From positions 636,828 to 700,827 of the forward strand of contig NZ_FOKE01000001.1 in the NCBI RefSeq assembly GCF_900112065.1: a stretch of DNA of 64,000 bases. Reading direction: 5' to 3'. This DNA comes from Cohnella sp. OV330. GTDB taxonomy: Bacteria; Bacillota; Bacilli; Paenibacillales; Paenibacillaceae. A program made the translations under genes and the position numbers. Shown here piece by piece: positions 32,970 to 41,684 of the stretch (position 1 is the stretch's first letter; the number at the start of each line of letters is the position of its first letter). A model generated the notes under the pieces. It was not told the DNA's origin. It did not search any database and was given only the letters and a program-made list of their open reading frames with translations.

Positions 32970-34001
32970 ATGAGGATGCGCAGTCAGCCGCGAAAAAAAA
33001 GAAGATGGCCCCTTTACACGGGTCTCTCCATATTGGCGATCGTCATCGCCTTTGTCGCATGGTACGTCTATAGCGGGTACCATGCGCTGGACCGGCTCGA
33101 AAAACCGAAGGAAGACTCGATTTTCAGCAACGTGCCCGAGAAGCCTGAGGAACAGCCGCCCGAATGGACCGGCTCCGAACGCGTCAATGTCCTGCTTATG
33201 GGCGGGGACAACCGGGGACTTACTAAGGGTGAAGCGCCTCGATCCGACTCGATGCTCATCGCTTCGTTCGACCCGACGTCAAAGAAGGTTCACCTCTTCT
33301 CGATCTTGCGCGATACGTACGTGAAGATTCCGGGACACGGCTCGGATCGTCTCAACGCGGCGCTCTCGATCGGCGGGCCCAACCTGTCCATGAAGACGAT
33401 CTCCGAATTGACCGGTCTTGATATCCAGTATTATGTGTACGCGGACTTCCAGGGCTTCATCAAGCTGGTGGACGCGATCGGCGGCGTGGACTTTTATGTA
33501 GAAAAGGACATGAAATATACGTCTGCAGCCGACAAGCACCTGTACGATATCGATCTGAAACAGGGGCAGCAGCATCTCGACGGCGATCATGCGCTGCAGT
33601 ACGTGCGCTTCCGTCACGACAAGCTCAGCGACTTTACGCGCACCGAGCGCCAGCGCGCCTTCCTCGGCGCGGTCGCCGACAAGCTGCAGTCCGGCTGGAA
33701 CTTGATTAAGCTGCCGATCATACTCAACAAAGTCGTGCCTTATGTCGATACCAACATGTCGGTCAACGACATGTGGAAGCTCGCCAGCCTCGGTTACAAG
33801 TCGCACCAGGCCGGCTCCGCGCAGCTGCCGCCGATGGATAATCTGGTCGAGCAGAACATCGGAGGCTCGACGATCGGCATTCGCGACGAGGACAAGCTGC
33901 GCGAGTACATCCAGGAAGTGCTCGCCTCGGATTCGTCGGCGGCTTCGGCTTCGCCTTCTCCGTCCGGCTCTGCTTCTGCGTCCGCGAGCGCCACGCCATA
34001 A
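32970..34001 (+). CDS. LytR-CpsA-Psr (LCP) family wall-polymer ligase
   Basis: 343 aa. A short basic N-terminus (RKKRRW) and one membrane helix (LYTGLSILAIVIAFVAWYVY) anchor an extracellular LCP domain: VNVLLMGGDNRG, RSDSMLIASFDP, FSILRDTYVKIPGHG, and DHALQYVRFRHDK, with the catalytic arginines in RDTYV and RFRHD. LCP enzymes transfer teichoic acid or capsule precursors from the lipid carrier to peptidoglycan. The last about 25 residues are a Ser/Ala/Pro-rich tail. ATG at 32970 with GAAGGGA upstream. Confidence 0.94.
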   Translation: MRMRSQPRKKRRWPLYTGLSILAIVIAFVAWYVYSGYHALDRLEKPKEDSIFSNVPEKPEEQPPEWTGSERVNVLLMGGDNRGLTKGEAPRSDSMLIASFDPTSKKVHLFSILRDTYVKIPGHGSDRLNAALSIGGPNLSMKTISELTGLDIQYYVYADFQGFIKLVDAIGGVDFYVEKDMKYTSAADKHLYDIDLKQGQQHLDGDHALQYVRFRHDKLSDFTRTERQRAFLGAVADKLQSGWNLIKLPIILNKVVPYVDTNMSVNDMWKLASLGYKSHQAGSAQLPPMDNLVEQNIGGSTIGIRDEDKLREYIQEVLASDSSAASASPSPSGSASASASATP

Positions 34002-34023
34002 ACTTCACGTTCGCCAAGATGGG

Positions 34024-34046
34024 GACCGCCGATTCGGCGGTCTCTT
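34024..34046 (+). terminator. Probable terminator after the LCP gene
   Basis: GACCGCCGATTCGGCGGTC forms an 8-bp stem, followed by TCTT. The T tract is short, so read-through into hemL is possible. Confidence 0.55.
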
Positions 34047-34097
34047 CACGTTCGCTCGCTTCAGACCCCTATCCCATTCGCTCAGGAGGCCCCTTAT

Positions 34098-35432
34098 ATG
34101 CCGAATCCTCAAGCAAGCCCGAATCCAAGACCCGAATCCGCGCGCCTTTACGAAGAAGCCCAGCGCCATATCGTCGGCGGCGTCAACAGCCCGTCGCGCT
34201 CCTTCAAGGCCGTCGGCGGCGGCGCGCCCGTGTTCATGCAGCGCGCCGAAGGCGCCTACTTCTGGGACGTGGACGGCAACCGCTACCTCGACTATCTGGC
34301 CGCATTCGGCCCGATCATCACCGGCCACGCGCATCCGCACGTCACTTCGGCGATCGTGCGCGCCGCGCAGAACGGCACGCTGTACGGCACGCCGACCGAA
34401 GGCGAGGTCACGCTCGCGCGCATGCTGAAGGACGCGATCCCGTCGCTGGATAAAGTGCGCTTCGTCAACTCCGGCACCGAAGCCGTCATGACGACGATCC
34501 GCGTCGCGCGCGCGGCCACCGGGCGCAACAAGATCGTCAAGTTCGCCGGCTGCTACCACGGCCACTCCGACCTTGTGCTCGTCGCCGCGGGCTCGGGGCC
34601 CTCGACGCTGGGCATTCCCGATAGCGCGGGCATCCCGGTCAGCATCGCAAGCGAAGTGATCACTGTGCCTTTCAACGACGCCGAAGGACTGCGGCTCGCG
34701 CTCGAGGCTTGGGGCGACGATGTGGCCGCCGTCATGATCGAGCCGATCGTCGGCAACTTCGGCATGGTGATGCCGAAGCCGGGCTTCCTCGAGGACGTGT
34801 GCCGCATGGCCCGCGCGGCCGGCGCGCTCGTCATTTACGACGAGGTCATCACGGCGTTCCGGTTTCATTACGGCACGACGCAGACATACGCTGCGGCGTT
34901 CCCGGACCTTGCCGCGATCGAGCCGGACCTGACGGCGCTCGGCAAGATCATCGGCGGCGGCCTGCCGATCGGCGCCTACGGCGGCCGCGCCGAGATCATG
35001 GCGCAGGTCGCGCCGCTCGGCCCCGCCTACCAGGCGGGCACGATGGCCGGCAACCCCGCCTCCATCGCGGCGGGTATCGCCTGCCTCGAGGTGCTGCGCG
35101 AGCCGGGCGTCTACGCGCGCATGGAGGCGCTCGGCACGCGCCTCGCCGACGGCCTGCGCGAATCCGCGGCGCGTAACGGCGTGCCGCTGACGGTCAACCG
35201 CATCGCGGGCGCGATCTCGACTCACTTCTGCGACCACCCCGTCACGAACTACGACGAGGCGCAGGATACCGACGGCGAACGCTTCGCGGCGTTCTTCCGC
35301 GAGATGCTGTCGCGCAGTATCTATCTGGCGCCGTCCAAGTACGAAGCGTGGTTCCTGACGACCGCGCATACGGACGCGGACATCGACAGGACGCTCGAAG
35401 CGGCGGAGGAGAGCTTTAAGGCGATTCGGTAG
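34098..35432 (+). CDS. hemL: Glutamate-1-semialdehyde 2,1-aminomutase
   Basis: 444 aa. It makes 5-aminolevulinate from glutamate-1-semialdehyde in the C5 haem pathway, using PLP. Seen: [63 protein letters not shown] and the PLP lysine in [17 protein letters not shown], then [15 protein letters not shown] at 34098 with AGGAGG eight bases upstream. No other hem genes adjoin, so this may be the second (GsaB-type) copy or a stand-alone hemL. Confidence 0.96.
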   Translation: MPNPQASPNPRPESARLYEEAQRHIVGGVNSPSRSFKAVGGGAPVFMQRAEGAYFWDVDGNRYLDYLAAFGPIITGHAHPHVTSAIVRAAQNGTLYGTPTEGEVTLARMLKDAIPSLDKVRFVNSGTEAVMTTIRVARAATGRNKIVKFAGCYHGHSDLVLVAAGSGPSTLGIPDSAGIPVSIASEVITVPFNDAEGLRLALEAWGDDVAAVMIEPIVGNFGMVMPKPGFLEDVCRMARAAGALVIYDEVITAFRFHYGTTQTYAAAFPDLAAIEPDLTALGKIIGGGLPIGAYGGRAEIMAQVAPLGPAYQAGTMAGNPASIAAGIACLEVLREPGVYARMEALGTRLADGLRESAARNGVPLTVNRIAGAISTHFCDHPVTNYDEAQDTDGERFAAFFREMLSRSIYLAPSKYEAWFLTTAHTDADIDRTLEAAEESFKAIR

Positions 35433-35466
35433 CCGCCGGAAGAGGAAGAGGAACACGAGCTCGGCA

Positions 35467-35715
35467 CGGAACCGCACATTTTTTGTGCGGTTCTTGTGCA
35501 TGCGGCGCGGGCGCTCGGCATAGAGCCTTGCGTCCATGCGGACGCGACGCAGAACCGCACATTTCTTGTGCGGTTTTCGTGCATACGGCGCAGGCGCGCG
35601 GCTAGAGCCTTGCGTCCATGCGGACGCGATGCAAAACCGCACATTTTTTGTGCGGTTCTCGTTTATGTAGCGCTATACACGCAAAATAACCGCACAGAGT
35701 TTGTGCGGTTTTTTG
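35467..35715. repeat. Four consecutive terminator-like hairpins between convergent genes
   Basis: AACCGCACATTTTTTGTGCG-type hairpins (9-bp arms) recur at about 35470, 35553, 35635 and 35688. The first three lie in an 82-83 bp tandem unit that also carries GCCTTGCGTCCATGCGGACG; the fourth is a diverged copy with loop GAGTTT and a run of T. They separate hemL (plus) from the HxlR gene (minus) and could terminate transcription in both directions. Confidence 0.85.
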
Positions 35716-35758
35716 TGATGATCTAGCGGTTGCTCGAGGAGGGCGCGTGCGTTACGCC

Positions 35759-36133
35759 TTATTCGGACGCCGCCGCGCCGAGGAGTGCTTCCGCTTCCGC
35801 TTCCGGCTCGGCCCGTCCGCAGGGCGCCTCCGCCCGCGCCCATTCGCTCATCGCGGCGAAGATCGGCTGCAGCCTGCGGCCGCTGTCCGTGAGCTCGTAT
35901 TCGACGTGCAGCGGCACGCCGGGATAAAGCGTTCGCGTCACGATTCCCTTCTCTTCCAACATCCGCAACCGGTCGGTCAATGTCTTCGGGCTAATCGGAT
36001 GGAGCGATCGCCTCAGTTCCCCGAACCGCTTGACATCGTTGAACAGGTCGCGCAGCAGCGGCAGCGTCCATTTGCCGTCCAAAATTTCCAGCAGCGGTTC
36101 GATCGTGCCTTGGCATGCCTGGTCCGGTTTCAT
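35759..36133 (-). CDS. HxlR-type winged-helix transcriptional regulator
   Basis: 124 aa from the ATG at 36133 (CGGAGG upstream; the ATG at 36157 has no ribosome binding site). The core CQGTIEPLLEILDGKWTLPLLRDL, FGELRRSLHPISPKTLTDRLRMLEEKGIV and YELTDSGRRLQPI is the HxlR/MarR-like DNA-binding fold; the N-terminal Cys is common in redox- or electrophile-sensing members. The C-terminus is Glu/Ala-rich. Divergent from the dehalogenase-like and DHFR-like genes, which it probably controls. Confidence 0.93.
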   Translation of the reverse strand: MKPDQACQGTIEPLLEILDGKWTLPLLRDLFNDVKRFGELRRSLHPISPKTLTDRLRMLEEKGIVTRTLYPGVPLHVEYELTDSGRRLQPIFAAMSEWARAEAPCGRAEPEAEAEALLGAAASE

Positions 36134-36272
36134 CTGATATCGTCCTCCGTAGTTCATTTTATGAAACTATTGCACTTAATTGTAACTACTTTTCAAATGT
36201 ACCATAAGCCTTTACTCTGTGAACAGGGTTGATCGAGCGCGCGATCGACAACCGGGAAAGGAGGGCGTGAGC

Positions 36273-37169
36273 ATGCAAAGACCATTCGAAGTCGATCCCG
36301 CGGAGTATCCGTTCGAGGATCGGTGGCTGCCGTACCGGGACGGCACCATTCACTACGTGGACGAGGGCCGGGGACAGACCGTTCTGCTCCTGCACGGCAA
36401 TCCCACCTGGTCTTATCTTTACCGCAACGTCATCAAGGCGCTGCGTGGGGAGTGCCGCCTGATCGCGTTGGATTACCCCGGCATGGGGATGTCCCGCGCG
36501 CCGTCCGGCTACGGCTATACGCCTCAGGAGCATTCGGAGGCGCTCGGCGAGCTGATCGCGTCGCTCGGTCTGACGGACATCGTCCTGGTCGTTCAGGACT
36601 GGGGAGGTCCGATCGGACTGAACTATGCGGTACGCAACAGGGACAACGTTCGGGGCATCGTGCTCATGAACACTTGGGCATGGCCCGCCAAGCTGGCCGC
36701 GATGAAGCTCTTCTCCGTCGCCATGGGCGGCTGGCCCTTCGGTTACTGGCTGCAGACCAGACGCAATTTTTTCGCACGCAAGATTCTGCCGAGCGGCATC
36801 CATCAAGCGAACAAAGTAACAAAGACGCTCGCAAAAGCCTACACGGACCCGTACCCTACGCCGGCATCGAGAATGCCGACCTGGGTTTTCCCCCGCAGCA
36901 TCCGGAAAGCGCGGAAATGGCTCGCCGGCATCGAAGCAGGGCTTCCGGCCATGGCCGATCTGCCCGCCCGGATCGTCTGGGGAGCGCGCGACAGCGCGGG
37001 GTTCCCGCTTGGCGAGATGCGAAGATGGCAGAGCTACCTGCCGAACAGCGACGCCGAGATATTGGAGGACGCATCGCACTACGTCCAGGAGGACCGGCCC
37101 GATCGGGTCGCGGCAAGCATACGGAGCGTCATTGAACGCATTCAACGACAATCGGAGGTTCGACTATGA
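36273..37169 (+). CDS. Alpha/beta-hydrolase, haloalkane dehalogenase-like
   Basis: 298 aa from the ATG at 36273 (AAAGGAGG upstream). It has HGNPTWSYLYR (41-51) and nucleophile Asp109 in VVQDWGGPIG, with Trp110 and Asn43 in the positions of the halide-binding pair in haloalkane dehalogenases, and a late His in ASHYVQEDRPDRV. These features favour C-halogen hydrolysis, but many relatives annotated this way have other substrates. Its stop overlaps the next start (ATGA), forming a two-gene operon divergent from the HxlR regulator. Confidence 0.85.
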   Translation: MQRPFEVDPAEYPFEDRWLPYRDGTIHYVDEGRGQTVLLLHGNPTWSYLYRNVIKALRGECRLIALDYPGMGMSRAPSGYGYTPQEHSEALGELIASLGLTDIVLVVQDWGGPIGLNYAVRNRDNVRGIVLMNTWAWPAKLAAMKLFSVAMGGWPFGYWLQTRRNFFARKILPSGIHQANKVTKTLAKAYTDPYPTPASRMPTWVFPRSIRKARKWLAGIEAGLPAMADLPARIVWGARDSAGFPLGEMRRWQSYLPNSDAEILEDASHYVQEDRPDRVAASIRSVIERIQRQSEVRL

Positions 37170-37678
37170 AAACCATTCTATGGGCAACGTTGACGGCAAA
37201 CGGAAATTACGCGCAATCGGGTCCTGAAAATCCCCCCAAGCCGGAGGCGCTGGGCGACTTCGCCGCGCAGGCCAAGGCAGCGGGCAATTTCATCGTAGGC
37301 CGGCGGACATACGAGGCGATGGCGGGCAACGGAGGCGGTGGCGGCCCGTTCGCGGATCTCGACATCGTCGTCGTCTCCGCAAGCGCGAAGGATTTGCCCG
37401 GCGTCACGATCGCGGGCACGCCCCAAGAAGCGCTTGATTATCTTCGGGACAGAGGGCATTCGACCGCGCTGTTGTCCGGCGGAGGCGCGCTTCATCAAGC
37501 CTTTCTCGGCCAAGGCCTCGTCGACGAGCTTATTTTCAATATCGCTCCCGTACTGGAGGGCAAAGGACTTAACATCCTGCTCGACCAAGAGAAATATGCC
37601 TTCCAAGAAGTATCGCTGATCGATACCAAACCGCTCGGAGGCGGCGTCGTGCAGCTTAGGTACGCGCTGGCGCGATAA
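37166..37678 (+). CDS. Dihydrofolate reductase/RibD C-terminal-like reductase
   Basis: 170 aa. It fits the RibD_C/DHFR-like family: N-terminal strand MKTILWATLTANGNYA, NFIVGRRTYEAM, DIVVVSASAKDLPGV, LLSGGGALHQAFLGQGLVDELIFNIAPVLEGKG. Such stand-alone proteins are NAD(P)H-dependent reductases of unknown substrate, often controlled by HxlR-type regulators. Translation is coupled to the upstream hydrolase. Confidence 0.9.
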   Translation: MKTILWATLTANGNYAQSGPENPPKPEALGDFAAQAKAAGNFIVGRRTYEAMAGNGGGGGPFADLDIVVVSASAKDLPGVTIAGTPQEALDYLRDRGHSTALLSGGGALHQAFLGQGLVDELIFNIAPVLEGKGLNILLDQEKYAFQEVSLIDTKPLGGGVVQLRYALAR

Positions 37679-37732
37679 AAAGGCTTCCGCACGATCTGAA
37701 TCCCGCGCATTCCCAAAAAACGCACGAAGAAA

Positions 37733-37760
37733 AAGACGGCCCGCGGGGCCGCCTTTTTCG
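37733..37760. terminator. Bidirectional terminator
   Basis: AAAAAGACGGCCCGCGGGGCCGCCTTTTTC: GGCGGCCCC/GGGCCGTC-type stem with A run before and T run after, serving the reductase gene (plus) and the small acidic protein gene (minus). Confidence 0.85.
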
Positions 37761-37768
37761 TTGCCTGC

Positions 37769-38095
37769 TCACTCGGACTTGGCGCGGTCGTCGTACCGCC
37801 CGTCCGCTTCCTTCGCCAGCTTGCGGTACGCCGCCGTCTCTTCGGCGACGGGATCCCGCTCCGTCTGGATCCGGATCTCCCAGCGAGGGGACAAGCGAGC
37901 GAGCGCTTCCTCGTTCGGATCGCCGGTCGCCGGCTCTCCTTCGGTCAGCTGCCTCACGAGCTCCGCCTCCGCGCCGGACATGAAGGCCGCCTCGTCGTCC
38001 ACGTATTCCTCTGCCGCCCGCGCGGCGAGTCCCTCCGGACGCTCCGGCTGCGGCTGCGATTGGTCGAATCTTCCGTCCGATCGATCGTCGCGCAT
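37769..38095 (-). CDS. Small acidic protein of unknown function
   Basis: 108 aa, very hydrophilic, rich in Glu, Asp, Arg and Ala, no membrane segment or signal peptide. The central FMSGAEAELVRQLTEGEPATGDPNEEALARLSPRWEIRIQ and the C-terminal ERDPVAEETAAYRKLAKEADGRYDD look like a conserved small protein of spore formers, but I cannot name the family with confidence. ATG at 38095 preceded by AAAGGAG; terminator shared with the convergent reductase gene. Confidence 0.75.
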   Translation of the reverse strand: MRDDRSDGRFDQSQPQPERPEGLAARAAEEYVDDEAAFMSGAEAELVRQLTEGEPATGDPNEEALARLSPRWEIRIQTERDPVAEETAAYRKLAKEADGRYDDRAKSE

Positions 38096-38203
38096 CGTTG
38101 TCGCACTCCTTTCTTAAGTAGCATGATCCGTATGCCTTACTCTCATGTACCCCAAGCGGGATCAAATGCTTAAGTGTGGAAACGATACCGCGAGCGAAGA
38201 CGC

Positions 38204-39040
38204 TTAAGCGTCCGCAAGCGCCTTCAACAATTCATCGTGAATCAGGCCGTTGCTGGCAGCGATATCGCGAACGCCAAGCGAATAAGGCTGGCCGTTCTGG
38301 TCGGTGACGACGCCGCCGGATTCCGCGATCATCAGCGCGCCCGCGGCCAGATCCCAGGCGTTCAGCCCGACCTCCCAGAAGCCGGTGAGCCGGCCCGCGG
38401 CGACATAGGCCATGTGCAGCGCGGCGGAGCCGGAGCTGCGGACGTTGCGCACTTGCGGCGCGAGCGCCAGCGTCTGCTTGAGATTGCGCGGCAGCGCCGA
38501 GATATGGTCCGCCGGGAAGCCGGTGGCCAGCAGGCTTTGCGCGAGCCCGGGCTCGGCCGACACCTGCATCCGTTTGCCGTGAACGTAGGCGCCCTTCCCC
38601 TTCTCCGCGACGAACAACTCGTCTCGCGACGGATCGTAGATGACCCCGACGATCACTTCCCCGCGATAGGCGAGCGCGATCGATACCGAGTAGAACGGGA
38701 ATCCGTGCACGTAATTGGTCGTTCCGTCGACCGGATCCACGATCCATAGGTACTCGCTGCCGCCCATTTTGGCGATCGATTGCGCCGAAGCCTCCGGCCC
38801 GGGCTCGACGCCCTCCTCGCCCAAAAACGAGTGGGTCGGATAGTGCGTCGCGAGCAGGTTGCGGATGAGCCGCTCGGAGCCCTTGTCCACTTCGGTAACG
38901 AGATCGTGCTTCGAAAATTTAAGATCGGGCGCCGCGAACTGCCCGATCCTGCTCTTGATCCACTCGCCCGCCTTGGAAGCGCAGTTGATCGCGACGGCCG
39001 TGAAGCTCTTGCCCCCGATCGTATTCGGATTGTCGCTCAT
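38204..39040 (-). CDS. suhB: Inositol monophosphatase family protein
   Basis: 278 aa from the ATG at 39040 (GATGAGG upstream; ATG 39055 also possible). The two family motifs are complete: FLGEEG and WIVDPVDGTTNYVHGFPFYSVSIAL (Mg-binding Glu, Asp, Asp), and the C-terminal NAWDLAAGALMIAESGGVVTD. It hydrolyses inositol phosphate or related phosphomonoesters (possibly NADP or fructose-1,6-bisphosphate in some homologues). Single gene. Confidence 0.93.
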   Translation of the reverse strand: MSDNPNTIGGKSFTAVAINCASKAGEWIKSRIGQFAAPDLKFSKHDLVTEVDKGSERLIRNLLATHYPTHSFLGEEGVEPGPEASAQSIAKMGGSEYLWIVDPVDGTTNYVHGFPFYSVSIALAYRGEVIVGVIYDPSRDELFVAEKGKGAYVHGKRMQVSAEPGLAQSLLATGFPADHISALPRNLKQTLALAPQVRNVRSSGSAALHMAYVAAGRLTGFWEVGLNAWDLAAGALMIAESGGVVTDQNGQPYSLGVRDIAASNGLIHDELLKALADA

Positions 39041-39176
39041 GTCCTCATCCCTCATTACGCATTATGAATTCGTATCGCTACAACCGCTTGTCTACCGTTG
39101 ATCTCTCTACTTATACGCGACGGCGCGACGGCGCGTTCCGGCGCTTGGCCCTGCCGCTTGAAGGAAGGGCTTCAAG

Positions 39177-39995
39177 CTACATCTCGGTCGCGCCCTTGAA
39201 GATGAGATACCCAGCCATGATGAGCAAGGTCACGCGCAGCAGCCACATGAGTTGCGGCCCGGACAGCCTCGATGCGACGATCGCGCCGGCGCGGCCGCCA
39301 ATCAGCGCGCCTGGCGCTAGCGCCAGGAATAGCGGCCAATCGATGTTCCCGTTGTACAGGTGCACGGTGCTGCCCAATATCGAGGACAGGAAAATGACGA
39401 ACATCGAGCTTGCCGTGGCGACATGCGGCGGAAACCTGAACAGAATCACCATGATCGGCACGAACAGCGAACCGCCGCCGATCCCGAACAAACCCGAGCA
39501 GAGCCCGACGGCGAAGCCGATCGTCAGCGCGAGCGGCAGGTTGTATCCGTACACGTGAACGGTGCCCGAGCCGTCGGCGAACGATCGCTTGATCGGCCAA
39601 TCGATGCGCAGCGGCTTCATCCGCTCGCGGGCCAGCATCAAGCCGAACATCGCGAGCATAAACAGGCCGAACGCCAGCTGAAACGGCCCCTGCGGGATGT
39701 AATCGGTCACCAGCGCGCCGATCATGGCTGCGGGTCCGCTCGTGGCGAAGAACAGCCAGCCGCTGCGAAAATCGACCTTGCCCTGCTTGCGGTACGTCCA
39801 GGTGGACGTCAGCGCCGTGAAGATCAGCACGGCCAGCGAGGTGCCGACCGCCGTCTGCGATGACACGTCCTCGCCGAGCAGGCTCGGCCCCAGCAGCACG
39901 AGCGCGGGCACGATGATGATGCCGCCCCCCAACCCGACGATGCTGCCGAACAGGGCGGCGACGATGCCGATCAGTACGAGGATCATTGTAGCCAA
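39177..39995 (-). CDS. TauE/SafE family sulfite/anion exporter
   Basis: 272 aa, eight predicted membrane helices in two similar halves: GIVAALFGSIVGLGGGIIIVPALVLLG and AVGLCSGLFGIGGGSLFVPIMVILF, the two glycine-rich repeats that define the family. Exports sulfite, sulfoacetate or related anions, or takes up thiosulfate in some members. TTG start at 39995 with GGGAGA upstream; single gene. Confidence 0.93.
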   Translation of the reverse strand: MATMILVLIGIVAALFGSIVGLGGGIIIVPALVLLGPSLLGEDVSSQTAVGTSLAVLIFTALTSTWTYRKQGKVDFRSGWLFFATSGPAAMIGALVTDYIPQGPFQLAFGLFMLAMFGLMLARERMKPLRIDWPIKRSFADGSGTVHVYGYNLPLALTIGFAVGLCSGLFGIGGGSLFVPIMVILFRFPPHVATASSMFVIFLSSILGSTVHLYNGNIDWPLFLALAPGALIGGRAGAIVASRLSGPQLMWLLRVTLLIMAGYLIFKGATEM

Positions 39996-40331
39996 CTGCC
40001 ATTCTCCCTATTTGGTTCTTGTTGGATTGATTCACTTTATTATACCTGTACCGGACCAGGAAGCGAAGCATCGGTTATAGAAAGGGGAACCGGAAGCCGC
40101 ATCGGCTGCTGTGCTGGTAACTACACGCAATGCTGCCGGACTCAGATGACGCTATTTGAGCGCAATACGGGGAAATAGGCGGTCGTGCGGACACAGCGTA
40201 CGTTATTCGGTCCAAAGTCGGGCTTCCGCACCCTGTTCAGGCAAAATAACGGATCGAGAGTCCGCACGCCTCTCCCAGAACGCTATCCGCGTTAAAATAA
40301 CGCCTTTACGGTCCGTTTGCACCTCATGGCT
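39996..40331. repeat. Intergenic region with degenerate 51-bp repeat
   Basis: No gene seen. Two copies of an AAAATAACG-N-CGGWCCG-type segment start at 40243 and 40294, exactly 51 bp apart, with weaker related sequence (GTTATTCGGTCC, 40202-40213; AAATAGGCGGTC) before them. The units are much more decayed than the other arrays. Confidence 0.5.
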
Positions 40332-40432
40332 GCGAAGCGAGCATCGAATCTCTGCGAATCTCCGCGAAATCCCGTGAAACGCCCGCGAATCCCTCGCGAT
40401 ACACCTGCGATTCACTCGCGAAGCTCCCGCGA
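40332..40432. repeat. Helically phased GCGA repeat, about 11-bp period
   Basis: GCGA (or one-base variants TCGA/GTGA) recurs at 40332, about 40344, 40354, 40364, 40374, 40385, 40396, 40407, 40418 and 40429, i.e. every 10-12 bp over 100 bp, in units such as CCGCGAATCC. It ends about 20 bp from the uvsE stop codon. Confidence 0.75.
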
Positions 40433-40453
40433 GAACCTGGCTCGCCCCCCAGC

Positions 40454-41497
40454 TCACTTATCGATCTCTACGCTGGCCCCGTCCACGATCCGGATATCCC
40501 CGGCACCGGCCTCCGCGGCTGCGCGAAGATCGTCCATCAGCTTGAACAGCGCCTCGTCCTTCCGCTTGGCTTCGATCATCACGTCGACGGCGGGCGTCGA
40601 TCCGGCGATCGCGCGCAAAAACGAGAGCAGCGGCTCCAACGACACGTGATCGGCATGCCCCCGCGGATCGGTGGCGCTTTTAGGGGTGGAGACGTGAATT
40701 TTGGGCGGCAAGAGCGCGTGCGGAGGCGCCCCTTCTGCAATGCCGTCCGCCTCGCGCTGAAGTCCGTTCCAGCCGTAGTCCAGCCATGTGCGCTGAATTC
40801 GGTCCCAGAGCGATTCGGGCGCGATGTCCTCCGGGTTGTTGACCGCATGATGATGAATGTCGAGCACCATCGGGACGCCGGCTTCCTCGCTGATCGCGAG
40901 CGTTTCGGCCGCCGTGAACGTCTTGTCGTCGTTCTCGAGCGTCATCCGCCGGACGATGCGCGGCTCGAGCGCGCCGAACTGCGCGAGGAAACGCCGGCCC
41001 GCCGCCTCCTTGTCGCCGTAGGTGCCGCCGACGTGGATGTTGCAGGTCGCCCGCTCGTCCAGCCCCATCAGCTCGAACATCCGGACGTGATGGTTCAAGT
41101 CCTTGAACGAATTGCGCAGCACCTCCGGCCGCGGCGTGCTGAAGACGGTGAAGTGGTCCGGGTGAAACGAAACGCGGATGCCCGTCTCGCGGACATAAGC
41201 GCCGACCGCGGCGAAATCATTCGCAAGGATCGTATAGGGGTCCCAGTCGGCCAGCGCGTCATGCGTCGCGAGCGGAATAAGCTTGGACGTGAGCCGGTAG
41301 AGGTGGATGTCCGAGTATTTGCAGTGGCTGAGCAGGCGCTGCGTCTGCTGCAGGTTCTCCTGCGCGATGCGCGCAAGCCGCAGCAGCGCGCCTTCGCGGT
41401 CCGGCAGCTTGCTGAAGTTCGTATAGGTCATCGTGCGAGACGGGGATGCGTTCTCCAGCTGCACGGACATGGCGACAAAGCCGAACCTGACGAGCAC
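40454..41497 (-). CDS. uvsE: UV DNA damage endonuclease
   Basis: 347 aa from the GTG at 41497 (AAAGGAGG upstream). It nicks DNA 5' of UV photoproducts. Family features: N-terminal VRFGFVAMSVQLENASPSRTMTYTNF, FHPDHFTVFSTPRPEVL, NIHVGGTYGDKEAAGRRF, LENDDKTF, and HHHAVNNP, giving the His/Glu/Asp metal ligands of the TIM barrel. A phased GCGA repeat follows its stop codon. Single gene. Confidence 0.95.
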   Translation of the reverse strand: MLVRFGFVAMSVQLENASPSRTMTYTNFSKLPDREGALLRLARIAQENLQQTQRLLSHCKYSDIHLYRLTSKLIPLATHDALADWDPYTILANDFAAVGAYVRETGIRVSFHPDHFTVFSTPRPEVLRNSFKDLNHHVRMFELMGLDERATCNIHVGGTYGDKEAAGRRFLAQFGALEPRIVRRMTLENDDKTFTAAETLAISEEAGVPMVLDIHHHAVNNPEDIAPESLWDRIQRTWLDYGWNGLQREADGIAEGAPPHALLPPKIHVSTPKSATDPRGHADHVSLEPLLSFLRAIAGSTPAVDVMIEAKRKDEALFKLMDDLRAAAEAGAGDIRIVDGASVEIDK

Positions 41498-41684
41498 GGA
41501 ACCGCCTCCTTTTAACATGAAGTGTACCCTTTGCGGGCACGGCCCACCCACGCATTGCGCAAAAAGAGATCCCTTTGTATGTAAATAACGATATGCAAAA
41601 TAAAAACGCCACCCCGCCAAGCATCGCTGCTCGAACGGAGTGACGCGAACTGTAGAGGAATGCCGCAACTTGTGACGCAGGACT

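Noticed and set aside
38199..38212. 14-bp perfect palindrome GACGCTTAAGCGTC at the suhB stop codon
   Set aside because: No T tract for a terminator and no promoter nearby for an operator; probably incidental.
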